Assembly: GCF_013284055.1 (NCBI RefSeq)
Contig: NZ_CP054143.1
Span: 1-64,000 of the forward strand
Source of the DNA: Deefgea piscis
GTDB lineage: Bacteria > Pseudomonadota > Gammaproteobacteria > Burkholderiales > Chitinibacteraceae
Length of the DNA: 64,000 bases
Direction: 5' to 3'
A program made the translations under genes and the position numbers. The number at the start of each line of letters is the position of its first letter. Positions within the stretch are counted from its first letter, which is position 1. The notes beneath the pieces are model-generated. The model was not told the origin of the DNA and ran no database searches. It saw only the letters and a program-made list of their open reading frames with translations. Shown here piece by piece: positions 16,293 to 24,479 of this stretch.

Positions 16293-16796
16293 ATGAAGAA
16301 ATACAGTGCATTGCTACTCACTTTGGCCCTACTTGGCTGCGGTGAAGCTCCCCAAGCAATTAAAAATATAACCGCATCCGAAATTCAAGCGGTTGACCCC
16401 GCAATTAGCGGTGTTGAACTACACCAGCAAACCGACGGTCGAATGCGCATTGATATTCAATACCAAGACGACCCAGCAACAGGCGGCGGCGTGGAATGGA
16501 ATTCGATTGCAACCACCAACGCCCAACTGGCCAAGCTGATCCTTACCCACCCCAACGCCAGCAAACTGAATATTTTCTTTAATTCGCCTGCCAACAAAAA
16601 CGCACAGTGGGCGCAAATTCGACTTGATAAAGACAAGCTGTCGCCAGATTGGCAACAAGTCACTTATCACCAGTTATTCGCACAAAGCGAGCCGATAGCC
16701 AGCTCGATAGAAACTAGCAATTGGCTCTGCACTTACTACACCTCGTACGAATCAAGTAGACCAAGCGGCCAAATGCCACCATTTTGCAACGCATAA
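16293..16796 (+). CDS. Predicted lipoprotein, prophage cargo
   Basis: 167 residues with a lipoprotein signal (MKKYSALLLTLALLGCGEA): a basic N-terminus, hydrophobic core and lipobox LLGC. The mature part has no recognised fold; Cys residues occur near the end (WLCTYY, FCNA). Lipoproteins carried by lysogens often change phage receptors or immunity to superinfection, but nothing here proves that. It lies 33 bases after the BRCT gene and before a bidirectional terminator. Confidence 0.6.
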   Translation: MKKYSALLLTLALLGCGEAPQAIKNITASEIQAVDPAISGVELHQQTDGRMRIDIQYQDDPATGGGVEWNSIATTNAQLAKLILTHPNASKLNIFFNSPANKNAQWAQIRLDKDKLSPDWQQVTYHQLFAQSEPIASSIETSNWLCTYYTSYESSRPSGQMPPFCNA

Positions 16797-16802
16797 GACA
16801 CA

Positions 16803-16830
16803 AAAAAGCCGCCTACAGGCGGCTTAGCTT
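16803..16830. terminator. Bidirectional terminator
   Basis: AAGCCGCC-TACA-GGCGGCTT stem between the convergent lipoprotein gene and the leftward small gene; A-run on one side, T-containing stretch on the other. Confidence 0.75.
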
Positions 16831-17060
16831 TAAATCGCAGCCAGTTTTTTCACTTTTACACCAGCAAAATCCAAGCATTGCCCAGCTAAATATCGTTGTG
16901 ATTCTTGCAGTTCAGCTTGCGATAAATATGGGCTAATCGGCACTTTAACGTACCGACCTGGCAAATATTCAATGGTGATTTCTAACACAAAATCAACGCC
17001 ATCATTACAGCATGGCAATGTTTTATCTTGTGCAACATCAGTAGTATCACTATGATTCAA
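16830..17060 (-). CDS. Small hypothetical protein, prophage cargo
   Basis: 76 residues, acidic N-terminus with a CC pair (LPCCNDGVDF), then a short beta-rich stretch (VLEITIEYLPGRYVKVPIS). On the opposite strand to its neighbours. Unknown; moderately supported by codon use and a GGAATC-type sequence before the start. Confidence 0.45.
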   Translation of the reverse strand: MNHSDTTDVAQDKTLPCCNDGVDFVLEITIEYLPGRYVKVPISPYLSQAELQESQRYLAGQCLDFAGVKVKKLAAI

Positions 17061-17093
17061 AATGATTCCTTTTCGCGAGGGGTCTGTTATGTA

Positions 17094-17127
17094 TGCCCAT
17101 GCTGTTAGCGCAGCATGGGCATTTTTA
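17094..17127 (+). terminator. Strong hairpin, probable terminator
   Basis: TGCCCATGCTG-TTAGCG-CAGCATGGGCA is an 11-bp perfect stem followed by TTTTTATT. It insulates the cargo genes from the Arc/integrase end. Confidence 0.7.
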
Positions 17128-17280
17128 TTGGCCAGTCAATATGCTGACGTAGCCCTGTAGTTTGTTGCAATTTCACTACAAATCATAACATGCAATTCAT
17201 GCCGCAAGGCCATAAAACCACAGAAAATAGGGGCACAATGACACTAGACAAAGCCGTAATAAAAACCCGACCATCGCACG

Positions 17281-17532
17281 ATGACCCAAGATTATGTCCG
17301 CTCCCAAATTCGGCTACCCAATGATGTACATGAACAACTCATCGCGGCCACCGAAAAAAATAAAACCTCGCTGAACCACGAAATGGTGCGGCGCATTCAC
17401 GCATCGCTCAATGACGAAACGCAACTCGCCCCCAGATTGGCCCGCATCGAAGCGCAAAACCAAGAACTCCTCGAGCTAATTAGCCAACTAAACCAACAGT
17501 TAGCGGCGGTCACTTCTAAGAACATCAGCTAA
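17281..17532 (+). CDS. Arc-like ribbon-helix-helix repressor
   Basis: 83 residues. The first 40 have the Arc pattern: a beta strand (RSQIRLPNDVHEQL) and two helices (SLNHEMVRRIHASL); a coiled-coil tail follows (ARIEAQNQELLELISQLNQQL). Probably a DNA-binding regulator of the integrase region. The 3' ends of this gene and the integrase overlap tail-to-tail by 33 bases. No strong Shine-Dalgarno precedes 17281; an ATG at 17238 opens a different short frame. Confidence 0.75.
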   Translation: MTQDYVRSQIRLPNDVHEQLIAATEKNKTSLNHEMVRRIHASLNDETQLAPRLARIEAQNQELLELISQLNQQLAAVTSKNIS

Positions 17533-18657
17533 CTTAGGCGGCTCTAGCAACAACGCTGGCTCAGGCACCACAGCATCACTGGGTCGTGCTGCAATCATTT
17601 GCAGCTCATGCTTATCATGTAAATCTTCTGGCCTTAAATTAGTATATCGGCGCAAGCTACCCCAGGTCTTATGCCCCGACACCATCGCCACTTCTTGAAT
17701 TTGATACCCAGCTTCAAATAAGCGGCTAATCCCTTCATGGCGTAGATCATGGAAAGTCAGTGCCTCAATCTTTAGTGCCCTGCACATTCGCCGAAACGCC
17801 GCACCGGTACTGCAGCCGTTATACGGAAAAATCCGCGCGTCTGTTTTGGGCTGACGCTGCAAAATCGTCCATGCATCGCCGAGCAGCGGCACAATTTGAT
17901 CATTGATCTCTTTTTTACCCGGATCTTTGCGCTGGCGGATCATCACGGTGCGCTTGCTCTCATCCACGTCCATCCACAGCAATCTATGGATCTCTTCTTG
18001 CCGCATACAAGACCAAATCGCGAATTGAATAATTTCGGACATCGGCGGTGTTCGCCCATGTTGAAATGCTTTAGGTTCGTATTCCAGCAAAGCCTTTAAC
18101 TCGGCTGCCGTAATTCGCCGATCGCGGACGTCTGAGCGGCCGATCAATTTCAATTTATGCAGCATCGGGTAGGCGTCTTCAACCGGCTTCTTATCTATCG
18201 CCAAACCCCACAATGGCCGTGCCACACCCAATGCCGAGCCTAGATAAATCACATCTTGCGATGTTGTCGCTGGGCCTGCGCCTTCAACGTGGCGCAATTT
18301 GCAATGCTCTACAATATCAGCCGGCGTTAAATCCGAAACCAAGATTTTCGCAATGGGCTTATTGATCAAATTTTCCATCGTATAGCGTTTAGTGCGACCG
18401 AACTTTTGCGTCTCGCCAATCTCATCAATATAACGTCGCAACAATTGACCGACAGTCAGCCTGGCAATCTTGCGGCGATCAATCGCACCATCCGCTTTTA
18501 ATGACGCCTCAACCTTCGCGGCCCAGTCTTTAGCTAGCTTTTCTTTATCAAAAGTCTTAACTTCGGAATAGATCACTTTACCGTCGCGCTTAACCCTTAC
18601 CTGCGCCCTAAAAGATAATGTACCATCGCGCCCGGTACGCTTTGTAATTGTTGCCAT
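17500..18657 (-). CDS. int: Site-specific tyrosine integrase
   Basis: 385 residues. Catalyses insertion and excision of the prophage. N-terminal arm-binding region (about 1-65), core-binding domain (65-170), and a catalytic domain with R219 (SCMRQEEIHRL), Lys near 245-249 (RKDPGKK), H303-x-x-R306 (HDLRHEG), H329 (SGHKTWG) and nucleophile Y338 (RRYTNL). A proline-rich tail follows. Its start is 158 bases from dusA with a cluster of TGCTACA repeats between, the normal position of an integrase next to its attachment site. Intact. Confidence 0.95.
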   Translation of the reverse strand: MATITKRTGRDGTLSFRAQVRVKRDGKVIYSEVKTFDKEKLAKDWAAKVEASLKADGAIDRRKIARLTVGQLLRRYIDEIGETQKFGRTKRYTMENLINKPIAKILVSDLTPADIVEHCKLRHVEGAGPATTSQDVIYLGSALGVARPLWGLAIDKKPVEDAYPMLHKLKLIGRSDVRDRRITAAELKALLEYEPKAFQHGRTPPMSEIIQFAIWSCMRQEEIHRLLWMDVDESKRTVMIRQRKDPGKKEINDQIVPLLGDAWTILQRQPKTDARIFPYNGCSTGAAFRRMCRALKIEALTFHDLRHEGISRLFEAGYQIQEVAMVSGHKTWGSLRRYTNLRPEDLHDKHELQMIAARPSDAVVPEPALLLEPPKLADVLRSDRR

Positions 18658-18667
18658 ATACCCTCAG

Positions 18668-18726
18668 TGCTACACAACTTTATAATCCGGTGCTACACAG
18701 CGCACCGTGTAGCAAAATTGTAGCAC
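18668..18726. repeat. Cluster of four TGCTACA repeats, candidate integrase arm sites
   Basis: TGCTACAC occurs at 18668-18675 and 18691-18698, and its complement at 18707-18714 (GTGTAGCA) and 18719-18726 (TGTAGCAC). The middle pair is a perfect dyad. It lies just upstream of the integrase start, where arm-type Int/Xis sites are expected. Confidence 0.55.
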
Positions 18727-18814
18727 CAAGCCAACAAAAACGATTGAAAATGATTAAAAATCATTCAAAATAAGCATAAAATAAAATCACAAAACAACGC
18801 AACAAGGCAACAAA

Positions 18815-19819
18815 ATGCAACAAAATCAAGAACATACAAACACATCAGCAAGTAGAAGATTCTGTATTGCGCCAATGCTCGATTGGACAGACCGTTTTTA
18901 CCGTCGATTCGCCCGCGAATTGAGCCAACACACTTGGCTGTATACCGAGATGGTCAATACCGGGGCGATTATTCATGGCGATCCGATGCGGCATTTGCGG
19001 TTTGATCCATCTGAAAACCCGATTGCCCTGCAATTGGGTGGCTCAAATGCGGCTGATTTGGCGCATTGCGCCAAGGTGGCCGAGCAATGGGGTTATAACG
19101 AGGTCAATTTAAACGTGGGTTGCCCTAGCGAGCGAGTGCAGTCGGGCTCGTTTGGCGCTTGCTTGATGCTTGAGCCCGATTTAGTCAGCGATGCGGTTAA
19201 AGCCATGCGCGATGCGTGCAGTATCGACGTTACGGTGAAGCACCGGATTGGCATTGATCAGATTGAGGATTACAGCTTTGTTCGGGATTTTGTTGGCCAT
19301 GTGGCCGATGCCGGTTGCAGCACATTTATTGTGCACGCCAGAAACGCGATTTTAAAAGGCCTCAGCCCGAAAGAAAACCGCGATATTCCGCCGCTTAAAT
19401 ATGCTTATGCCTATCAGCTCAAGCAAGACTTCCCCGCGCTAGAGATCATTATTAATGGCGGCATTACCACCATTGCCGACAGCCAAATGCATTTGCAGCA
19501 TGTCGATGGCGTAATGCTCGGACGCGAGGCTTATCATAACCCGTGGATTTTAAGCGAAGTGGATGCCGCCATTTATGGTGCGCCGCACATTGAAACCACC
19601 CGCCGCGCGGTGATGGAAGACTTACGCGGTTTTGTCGAAGCGGAGCTCGCGGCAGGTACGCCATTACGCTATGTGGCGCGGCATATTTTAGGGCTGTACC
19701 AAGGCCGGCCCGGTGCGCGGCATTGGCGGCGGATGTTGTCGGATGCGGCGTTGCTGAAAAACGCCGATTGGCGCTTGATTGAAGAAGCGCTTAATATTGT
19801 CGAATCTCGTCAGGATTAA
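18815..19819 (+). CDS. dusA: tRNA-dihydrouridine(20/20a) synthase DusA
   Basis: 334 residues. Flavoenzyme that reduces uridine in the tRNA D-loop using NADPH. Visible are CIAPMLDWTDR at residue 17, TEMVNTGAIIHG, ALQLGGSN, NLNVGCPSERVQSG with the catalytic Cys, TVKHRIGID, FIVHAR and NGGI. SGSFGACLM after GCPS is typical of DusA. The 16 residues before the conserved CIAPMLDW are polar and unlike the rest. dusA is a known integration site whose 5' end is rebuilt by the inserted element, so start and promoter may be phage-derived. Confidence 0.92.
   Translation: MQQNQEHTNTSASRRFCIAPMLDWTDRFYRRFARELSQHTWLYTEMVNTGAIIHGDPMRHLRFDPSENPIALQLGGSNAADLAHCAKVAEQWGYNEVNLNVGCPSERVQSGSFGACLMLEPDLVSDAVKAMRDACSIDVTVKHRIGIDQIEDYSFVRDFVGHVADAGCSTFIVHARNAILKGLSPKENRDIPPLKYAYAYQLKQDFPALEIIINGGITTIADSQMHLQHVDGVMLGREAYHNPWILSEVDAAIYGAPHIETTRRAVMEDLRGFVEAELAAGTPLRYVARHILGLYQGRPGARHWRRMLSDAALLKNADWRLIEEALNIVESRQD
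18868..18892. other. Candidate prophage attachment core within dusA 5' end
   Basis: The stretch encoding APMLDWTD is the conserved part of dusA used as attachment site by many dusA-integrating elements. The integrase gene and arm-like repeats sit just upstream. The second copy should lie left of this window, so the boundary is inferred. Confidence 0.4.
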
Positions 19820-19824
19820 AACCC

Positions 19825-20484
19825 ATGCTGCCCATTCGCCCCCTCACTGCACTCTGTGCTGGCTTGTTATTGGCATTAACGACCTTGGCTATGGCCGATG
19901 AAATGACACTCTTGGCCACCATGGGCAGTAAGGCGATTTTTCAGTTGAATGGGCAAAAGAAAACCCTGCAAATCGGCCAAACCGTGGGCGGTATTAAGGT
20001 GATTTCGATTGCAGCCGATTCGGCGGTGATTGAGGCCAGTAATGGCCGGCAACGGCGATTAGGTTTGGGTGAAGGCTATGTAATTTCGGCGGCCACCCCC
20101 ACCGATGGCGACAGCAGCGTGGTGCTCTCGCCCAGCCAAGGCGGGCATTACCTCACCGAGGTGGGGATTAATGGCCAAACCCAAACTGGGGTCATTGATA
20201 CCGGTGCTACGCATTTGTCGATGTCGGCCAATGTGGCCAACCAGCTCAAACTGAACTATCAAAACGGCCAGCCGATGCGCTCACACACCGCCAATGGCGT
20301 GATTCGCTCGTGGCTGATTGTGTTGCCCAAGGCCAGAATCGGCAATGTAACGCTGTATAATCTCGATTTGGTGGTGCGCGATAGCAACGACACCAGCCCG
20401 ATTTTAATCGGCATGAGCACGCTCAACCGTTTTCAAATGAAGCGCGAACAAGAACTGATGATTTTAAGTAAAAAGGCCTATTAA
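19825..20484 (+). CDS. Retropepsin-like aspartic protease, TIGR02281 type, exported
   Basis: 219 residues with a signal peptide (LTALCAGLLLALTTLAMA). The C-terminal half is a single-lobed aspartic protease: GGHYLTEVGINGQTQTGVIDTGATHLSMS with catalytic D125 in DTGAT, and LIGMSTLNRF near the end. The N-terminal third resembles a small beta domain. Such proteins dimerise to form the active site and probably act in the periplasm; substrates are unknown. Six bases after dusA and adjoining rdgB, so likely one transcript. Confidence 0.8.
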   Translation: MLPIRPLTALCAGLLLALTTLAMADEMTLLATMGSKAIFQLNGQKKTLQIGQTVGGIKVISIAADSAVIEASNGRQRRLGLGEGYVISAATPTDGDSSVVLSPSQGGHYLTEVGINGQTQTGVIDTGATHLSMSANVANQLKLNYQNGQPMRSHTANGVIRSWLIVLPKARIGNVTLYNLDLVVRDSNDTSPILIGMSTLNRFQMKREQELMILSKKAY

Positions 20485-21084
20485 ATGGCAAAGCAACGCA
20501 TTGTGTTAGCCAGCAATAACGCTGGTAAGGTGAAAGAATTCAATCATTTATTGGCCGACTTTGATTTAGAGGTCATCCCGCAAGGCGAGCTTGGCGTGAG
20601 TGAATGCCCGGAGCCCTTTGATACTTTTGTCGAAAATGCCCTCGCCAAAGCACGGCATGCGGCACGGGTAACGGGTTTACCGGCGCTGGCCGATGATTCT
20701 GGCTTGTGTGTGCATGCGCTGGGTGGCGCGCCGGGGGTGTATTCGGCACGCTATGCGGGCGAGCCCAAATCAGATGCGCGCAATAATAGTAAATTGCTTG
20801 AGCAAATGGCAGCGCACGCTGATCGCCGCGCTTGGTACTATGCCGCCTTGGTGTTGGTGCGGAGCAGCCACGATCCACAGCCATTGATTGCTGATGGTAT
20901 TTGCATTGGCGAAATCTTAAATTCCCCATTGGGTGACGGCGGTTTTGGTTATGATCCGCTGTTTTGGCGCGCTGATTTTGCGAAAACCGTGGCGCAAATG
21001 ACGGCCAACGAGAAAGCACTGATTTCGCATCGCGCCAAAGCGCTCAACAAATTAATTGAACAACTGAAGGAAACTGGGCTGTGA
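20485..21084 (+). CDS. rdgB: XTP/dITP pyrophosphatase (RdgB/HAM1)
   Basis: 199 residues. Removes non-canonical purine nucleoside triphosphates (ITP, XTP) before they enter DNA. The family signatures are clear: LASNNAGKVKEFNHLL, ADDSGLCVHALGGAPGVYSARYAG, GDGGFGYDPLF and SHRAKALNKL. The ATG follows the protease stop directly. Full-length. Confidence 0.95.
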   Translation: MAKQRIVLASNNAGKVKEFNHLLADFDLEVIPQGELGVSECPEPFDTFVENALAKARHAARVTGLPALADDSGLCVHALGGAPGVYSARYAGEPKSDARNNSKLLEQMAAHADRRAWYYAALVLVRSSHDPQPLIADGICIGEILNSPLGDGGFGYDPLFWRADFAKTVAQMTANEKALISHRAKALNKLIEQLKETGL

Positions 21085-21302
21085 GTCAGGATGAAAGTCG
21101 TTGGGCCCGCTGGGTAAGAGACGATGGCAGCGTGGTATCGTGCACCGAAAAAGTAAAAGTAATGAACGAAAACCTCGATGAGCTACTCCAAATGGCGCAA
21201 GACTTATTTGAGGATGGCGTGTTGATGGAAGTATCCGAAGCCCAAATGCGTGATGTACTCCAGCGCCTCGTGCAGAGTGTGCATAATCCCTATCAAAAAT
21301 AA
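21081..21302 (+). CDS. Conserved small hypothetical protein
   Basis: 73 residues beginning with GTG that overlaps the rdgB stop. The N-terminus SRWARWVRDDGSVVSCTEKVKVMNENLDE followed by an acidic helix is a pattern of a small protein family commonly found after rdgB in Neisseriales. No known function; expression is probably coupled to rdgB. Confidence 0.65.
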   Translation: MSQDESRWARWVRDDGSVVSCTEKVKVMNENLDELLQMAQDLFEDGVLMEVSEAQMRDVLQRLVQSVHNPYQK

Positions 21303-21384
21303 GTGATGCCAGCTAAGATCCGGCTCTAAGCAGGACTAGCCAGTTGCTGTCTTGATGGTTACATTTTTAATAAGGTAGTTTAAA

Positions 21385-21909
21385 TTGCAAAAAACATTAC
21401 TTGCCCTTGCCCTGATGTTGCCACTGTCTTGCTTTGCTGCCAAAGCAAGCGATGCTTCCAAACCCGAAGTTGCATCGCCATTCACCGCCGAGCGCAATAA
21501 AGCCGCGGGCAACTTAAGCACGTCTTTGGTTGTGATGCAAAAAATGGCCAAAAACTGCAAAATCGAACAAACCGAAGGCCTGATTAATTCGGCCACCAAA
21601 GGCTATATCGAACGCAATAAAGCCTACCTTGGTATGCATTATGGTTATGTCACGGCCTTTCTGGATTACGTCAAAGAAACCGCCGGCGCCGACGAAGCCA
21701 AAAAAATTAGCGGCGAATTACTCAAAGCCAATAACGATCAATCGAATAAAATCATTGAAGACATGACCAAAAAAGATGGTCCAACCAAAGCTTGCCAACG
21801 CTACTTTACTTATTTAGCAGCGGGCGAGATGGACATCAAAAAAGGCTCACCAGACTTTAAAACCCTCAATGACATGCTCAATTTTGCCAATAGCCAAAAA
21901 GTAAAATAA
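21385..21909 (+). CDS. Secreted hypothetical protein
   Basis: 174 residues starting at TTG after AAGGTAG. Signal peptide (LLALALMLPLSCFAAKA) with cleavage near FAA/KA. The mature part is helical and lysine-rich, with two Cys (KNCKIE, KACQRY). No recognised domain. Stands alone between rdgB and hemW. Confidence 0.6.
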   Translation: MQKTLLALALMLPLSCFAAKASDASKPEVASPFTAERNKAAGNLSTSLVVMQKMAKNCKIEQTEGLINSATKGYIERNKAYLGMHYGYVTAFLDYVKETAGADEAKKISGELLKANNDQSNKIIEDMTKKDGPTKACQRYFTYLAAGEMDIKKGSPDFKTLNDMLNFANSQKVK

Positions 21910-22030
21910 GCCCTTTCAACCGTTGTTGGGCCGGATCAAACCGCCCACACAACGGATGATTGACGTCTGAACCCGCGTTTTATTTCTTACCTTAGGGCTG
22001 GCCTTGCTCAGCCCTAATTTGTTAGGCCCT

Positions 22031-23215
22031 ATGCAAACCGTTTCTTTCTCGCAATCGGGCCTAACCGCCCTGCCCCCGTTGGCACTTTATATCCACTTTC
22101 CTTGGTGTGTGCGCAAATGCCCGTATTGCGATTTTAATTCGCACGCGGTCAAAGACGGCATACCAGAGCAGCGCTATATCGATGCGCTGATTGCCGATTT
22201 AGAAAGCAATCTGCCGCAAGTATGGGGCCGATCGGTATCGAGTATTTTTATGGGCGGCGGCACGCCGAGTTTGTTCTCAGCCGCCAGTATGGATCGCCTG
22301 CTAGAGGCGATTCGCGCGCGGATCAAGCTCAACCCCGATGCCGAAATCACCCTTGAAGCCAATCCGGGTACCTTTGAAATCGAAAAATTTGCCGGCTACC
22401 GCGCTGCGGGGATTAATCGCTTATCCATCGGCATTCAAAGCTTTAATGCCACGCACTTAAGTGCTTTAGGCCGCATTCATAATCGCGACGAAGCCTTGCG
22501 CGCCATTGAAATCGCTGCGCAGCACTTTGATAATTTTAATCTCGATTTAATGTATGCCCTGCCCAAGCAAACGCTGGCCGAGGCCGAGGCCGATATCGAC
22601 CAAGCCATTGCCTGCGGCTCAACACATTTAAGCGCTTACCATTTAACGCTCGAACCCAATACGCTGTTTCACCGCTATCCGCCAGCCTTGCCTGATGACG
22701 ATTTGGCCGCCGATATGCAAGAAATGATTGAAGCCAAGCTCGCCGCCGCTGGGTTTGGCCACTATGAAACCAGTGCTTTTTATAAGCAACACCCAACTAA
22801 AGATCACCGCAGCCAACATAATTTAAATTACTGGCAATTTGGTGACTACCTTGGCATTGGCGCTGGTGCGCATGGCAAAATCAGTTTTCACGACAAAATC
22901 ATTCGCCAAGCGCGCTATAAGCAGCCCACCGAATATTTAGCCAAAATGGCGATGGGCTCGGCGATTCAAAGCGAAGAAATCATCGAAAAATCGGCGCTGC
23001 CGTTTGAATTTATGCTCAACACGCTGCGCTTAACCGGTGGTTTTCCGATTGCACTGTTTAGCGAGCGCACCGGCTTGCCGATGAGTAAAATTGTTTACGA
23101 AATTGAGCGTGCCTGCACTGAGGGTTTACTCGAGCGCGATTTGCACCATGTACGCCCAACGCTCAAAGGCCAGCGCTTTTTAAATGTGCTGATGGAACGA
23201 TTTTTACCAGACTAA
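22031..23215 (+). CDS. hemW: Heme chaperone HemW (radical SAM)
   Basis: 394 residues from ATG 22031; an in-frame ATG at 22004 would add nine residues. The radical-SAM cluster motif CVRKCPYC near residue 29 follows LYIHFPW. GGGTPSLF, EANPG and SIGIQSF, then LDLMYALPKQ, mark the HemW/HemN-like family; the motif CxxxCxxC without the extra C-terminal Cys and the name context favour HemW. It delivers heme to membrane proteins. The C-terminal winged helix ends with ALPFEFMLNTLRL. Downstream lies a repeat-rich interval. Confidence 0.9.
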   Translation: MQTVSFSQSGLTALPPLALYIHFPWCVRKCPYCDFNSHAVKDGIPEQRYIDALIADLESNLPQVWGRSVSSIFMGGGTPSLFSAASMDRLLEAIRARIKLNPDAEITLEANPGTFEIEKFAGYRAAGINRLSIGIQSFNATHLSALGRIHNRDEALRAIEIAAQHFDNFNLDLMYALPKQTLAEAEADIDQAIACGSTHLSAYHLTLEPNTLFHRYPPALPDDDLAADMQEMIEAKLAAAGFGHYETSAFYKQHPTKDHRSQHNLNYWQFGDYLGIGAGAHGKISFHDKIIRQARYKQPTEYLAKMAMGSAIQSEEIIEKSALPFEFMLNTLRLTGGFPIALFSERTGLPMSKIVYEIERACTEGLLERDLHHVRPTLKGQRFLNVLMERFLPD

Positions 23216-23267
23216 ATAGCGGCACACAGTACAATGCACCGCATAGCGATGCGACGAGCTGTGTTCA

Positions 23268-23490
23268 CTTCAGCGAAAACCGCCGACGCAGAGACATTGA
23301 AAAGCCAACGCAGAGACGCAGAGGCGCAGAGAAAAACCAACTCAGGGTTCAAACCGCGTGTAAACACGACGTGTGAAGCGGCGACTTGGTCTTGTTTTGC
23401 TTTGGTTTTGCTTTGGTTTTGCTTTGGTTTTGCTTTGGTTTTGCTCCGCGTCTCTGCGCCTCTGCGTCAAAAAGATTTTTTAAGTGAACG
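23268..23490. repeat. CGCAGAG-type inverted-repeat element with 11-bp tandem repeat
   Basis: The left part contains repeated CGCAGAG units (23285-23330) and the right part their complements (TCTCTGCGCCTCTGCGTC at about 23451-23468). Between them GCTTTGGTTTT is repeated about four times (23396-23442). An open frame crosses the element but has repetitive sequence and no ribosome-binding site, so it is not called. A shorter copy lies at 42.07-42.14 kb. Confidence 0.7.
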
Positions 23491-23608
23491 CCACCATGCG
23501 CTTGGCTTTATTTGCGGCTTAAGCCAATTGCCTGTGGTTGAACATCTGGGTATATTCACCTAACAATTAATAATCAATGGCTAGCGCCATATACCACTGG
23601 ATTAAATA

Positions 23609-24175
23609 ATGGAATGGCCTGTTACGGCGCTCTCGCCAAGTGAAAAATACAATCTGATTACTGACTGCGTGGTACCACGGCCAATTGCTTGGGTGACCAG
23701 CACCAATGCCAATGGCAGCATCAATATCGCGCCGTTTTCTTATTTTAATATTGTCAGTAGCGAGCCATTGATTGTGTCGCTCAGTGTCAATCGCCGCCAA
23801 GATCAAAGCGGTTTGAACGAGCAAAAAGACACCGCGCAAAATCTACTCAATGGTGGCGATTGCGTGATTCATATTCCCTCACACGATCATGCGCCGGCAG
23901 TACACGCCACGGGTTCGAGCACCCCACCGAACCAAGCGCAAATTGATGCACTCGGCTTGATGTTTGCCGCCTCACAAGCCGTAAAAACCCCGCGTATCGA
24001 AAATTGCGCCGTCGCTCTCGAAGGGCGTTTAATGCAGCATATCGAAGTCGGCCAACCGATTGCCGCCGATTTATTGCTGATTGAAATTGTGCATATCTAT
24101 GCCGCCGATGACCTACTACACAATGGCCGCGTTCACCCCGAGCCGTATGCGATCAACGCCAATAAGCGCCCCTAA
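23609..24175 (+). CDS. Flavin reductase family protein
   Basis: 188 residues. The FMN-binding split-barrel pattern is clear: KYNLITDCVVPRPIAWVTS, SINIAPFSYFNIVSSEPLIVSLSV, KDTAQNLL. The C-terminus has EIVHIYAADDLL and the HPEPYA motif usual in this family. Likely an NAD(P)H:flavin oxidoreductase or flavoprotein of unknown substrate. Monocistronic, followed by a terminator. Confidence 0.85.
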   Translation: MEWPVTALSPSEKYNLITDCVVPRPIAWVTSTNANGSINIAPFSYFNIVSSEPLIVSLSVNRRQDQSGLNEQKDTAQNLLNGGDCVIHIPSHDHAPAVHATGSSTPPNQAQIDALGLMFAASQAVKTPRIENCAVALEGRLMQHIEVGQPIAADLLLIEIVHIYAADDLLHNGRVHPEPYAINANKRP

Positions 24176-24205
24176 ATCGCCATACCGCTGCAACCTCATC
24201 CAACA

Positions 24206-24240
24206 AACCGCAACCGCACTCACGCCGTTGCGGTTTTTTT
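24206..24240 (+). terminator. Terminator of the flavin reductase gene
   Basis: AACCGCAAC and GTTGCGGTT form a 9-bp stem followed by TTTTTTTT. Confidence 0.85.
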
Positions 24241-24431
24241 TCGTCCCGCGCATCGCTCTACTTAATTACGCAATCAAAAAGCATTGAATCATTAATTGCA
24301 ATAATTACGGTCTTAATTTATTTCACCAAGCAATCTACAAGATTACAATTAGCCCAAGCCAGCAGTTTCAAGTGCGCTGTACCATAATCTAAGCAGCCGT
24401 CAGCAGCCGAGGCCACAAGGCAGTGGTCCAG

Positions 24432-24450
24432 CGCGGCATCGTTGTTGCCC
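24432..24450 (+). promoter_or_regulatory. Possible sigma-54 promoter of amt
   Basis: GGCATCGTTGTTGC has the invariant GG-N10-GC of -24/-12 promoters and lies about 32 bases before the start codon. Nitrogen-regulated amt genes often use sigma-54, but the match outside the invariant bases is weak. Confidence 0.3.
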
Positions 24451-24479
24451 AGCGAATCAATCGTAAATAGGAGAGCAGC

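Noticed and set aside
17238-17280. ATG at 17238 as start of the Arc-like gene
   Set aside because: It is in another frame and ends after about 28 codons.
23234-23563. 109-codon ORF after hemW
   Set aside because: Consists of the CGCAGAG repeats and an 11-bp tandem repeat; no ribosome-binding site.
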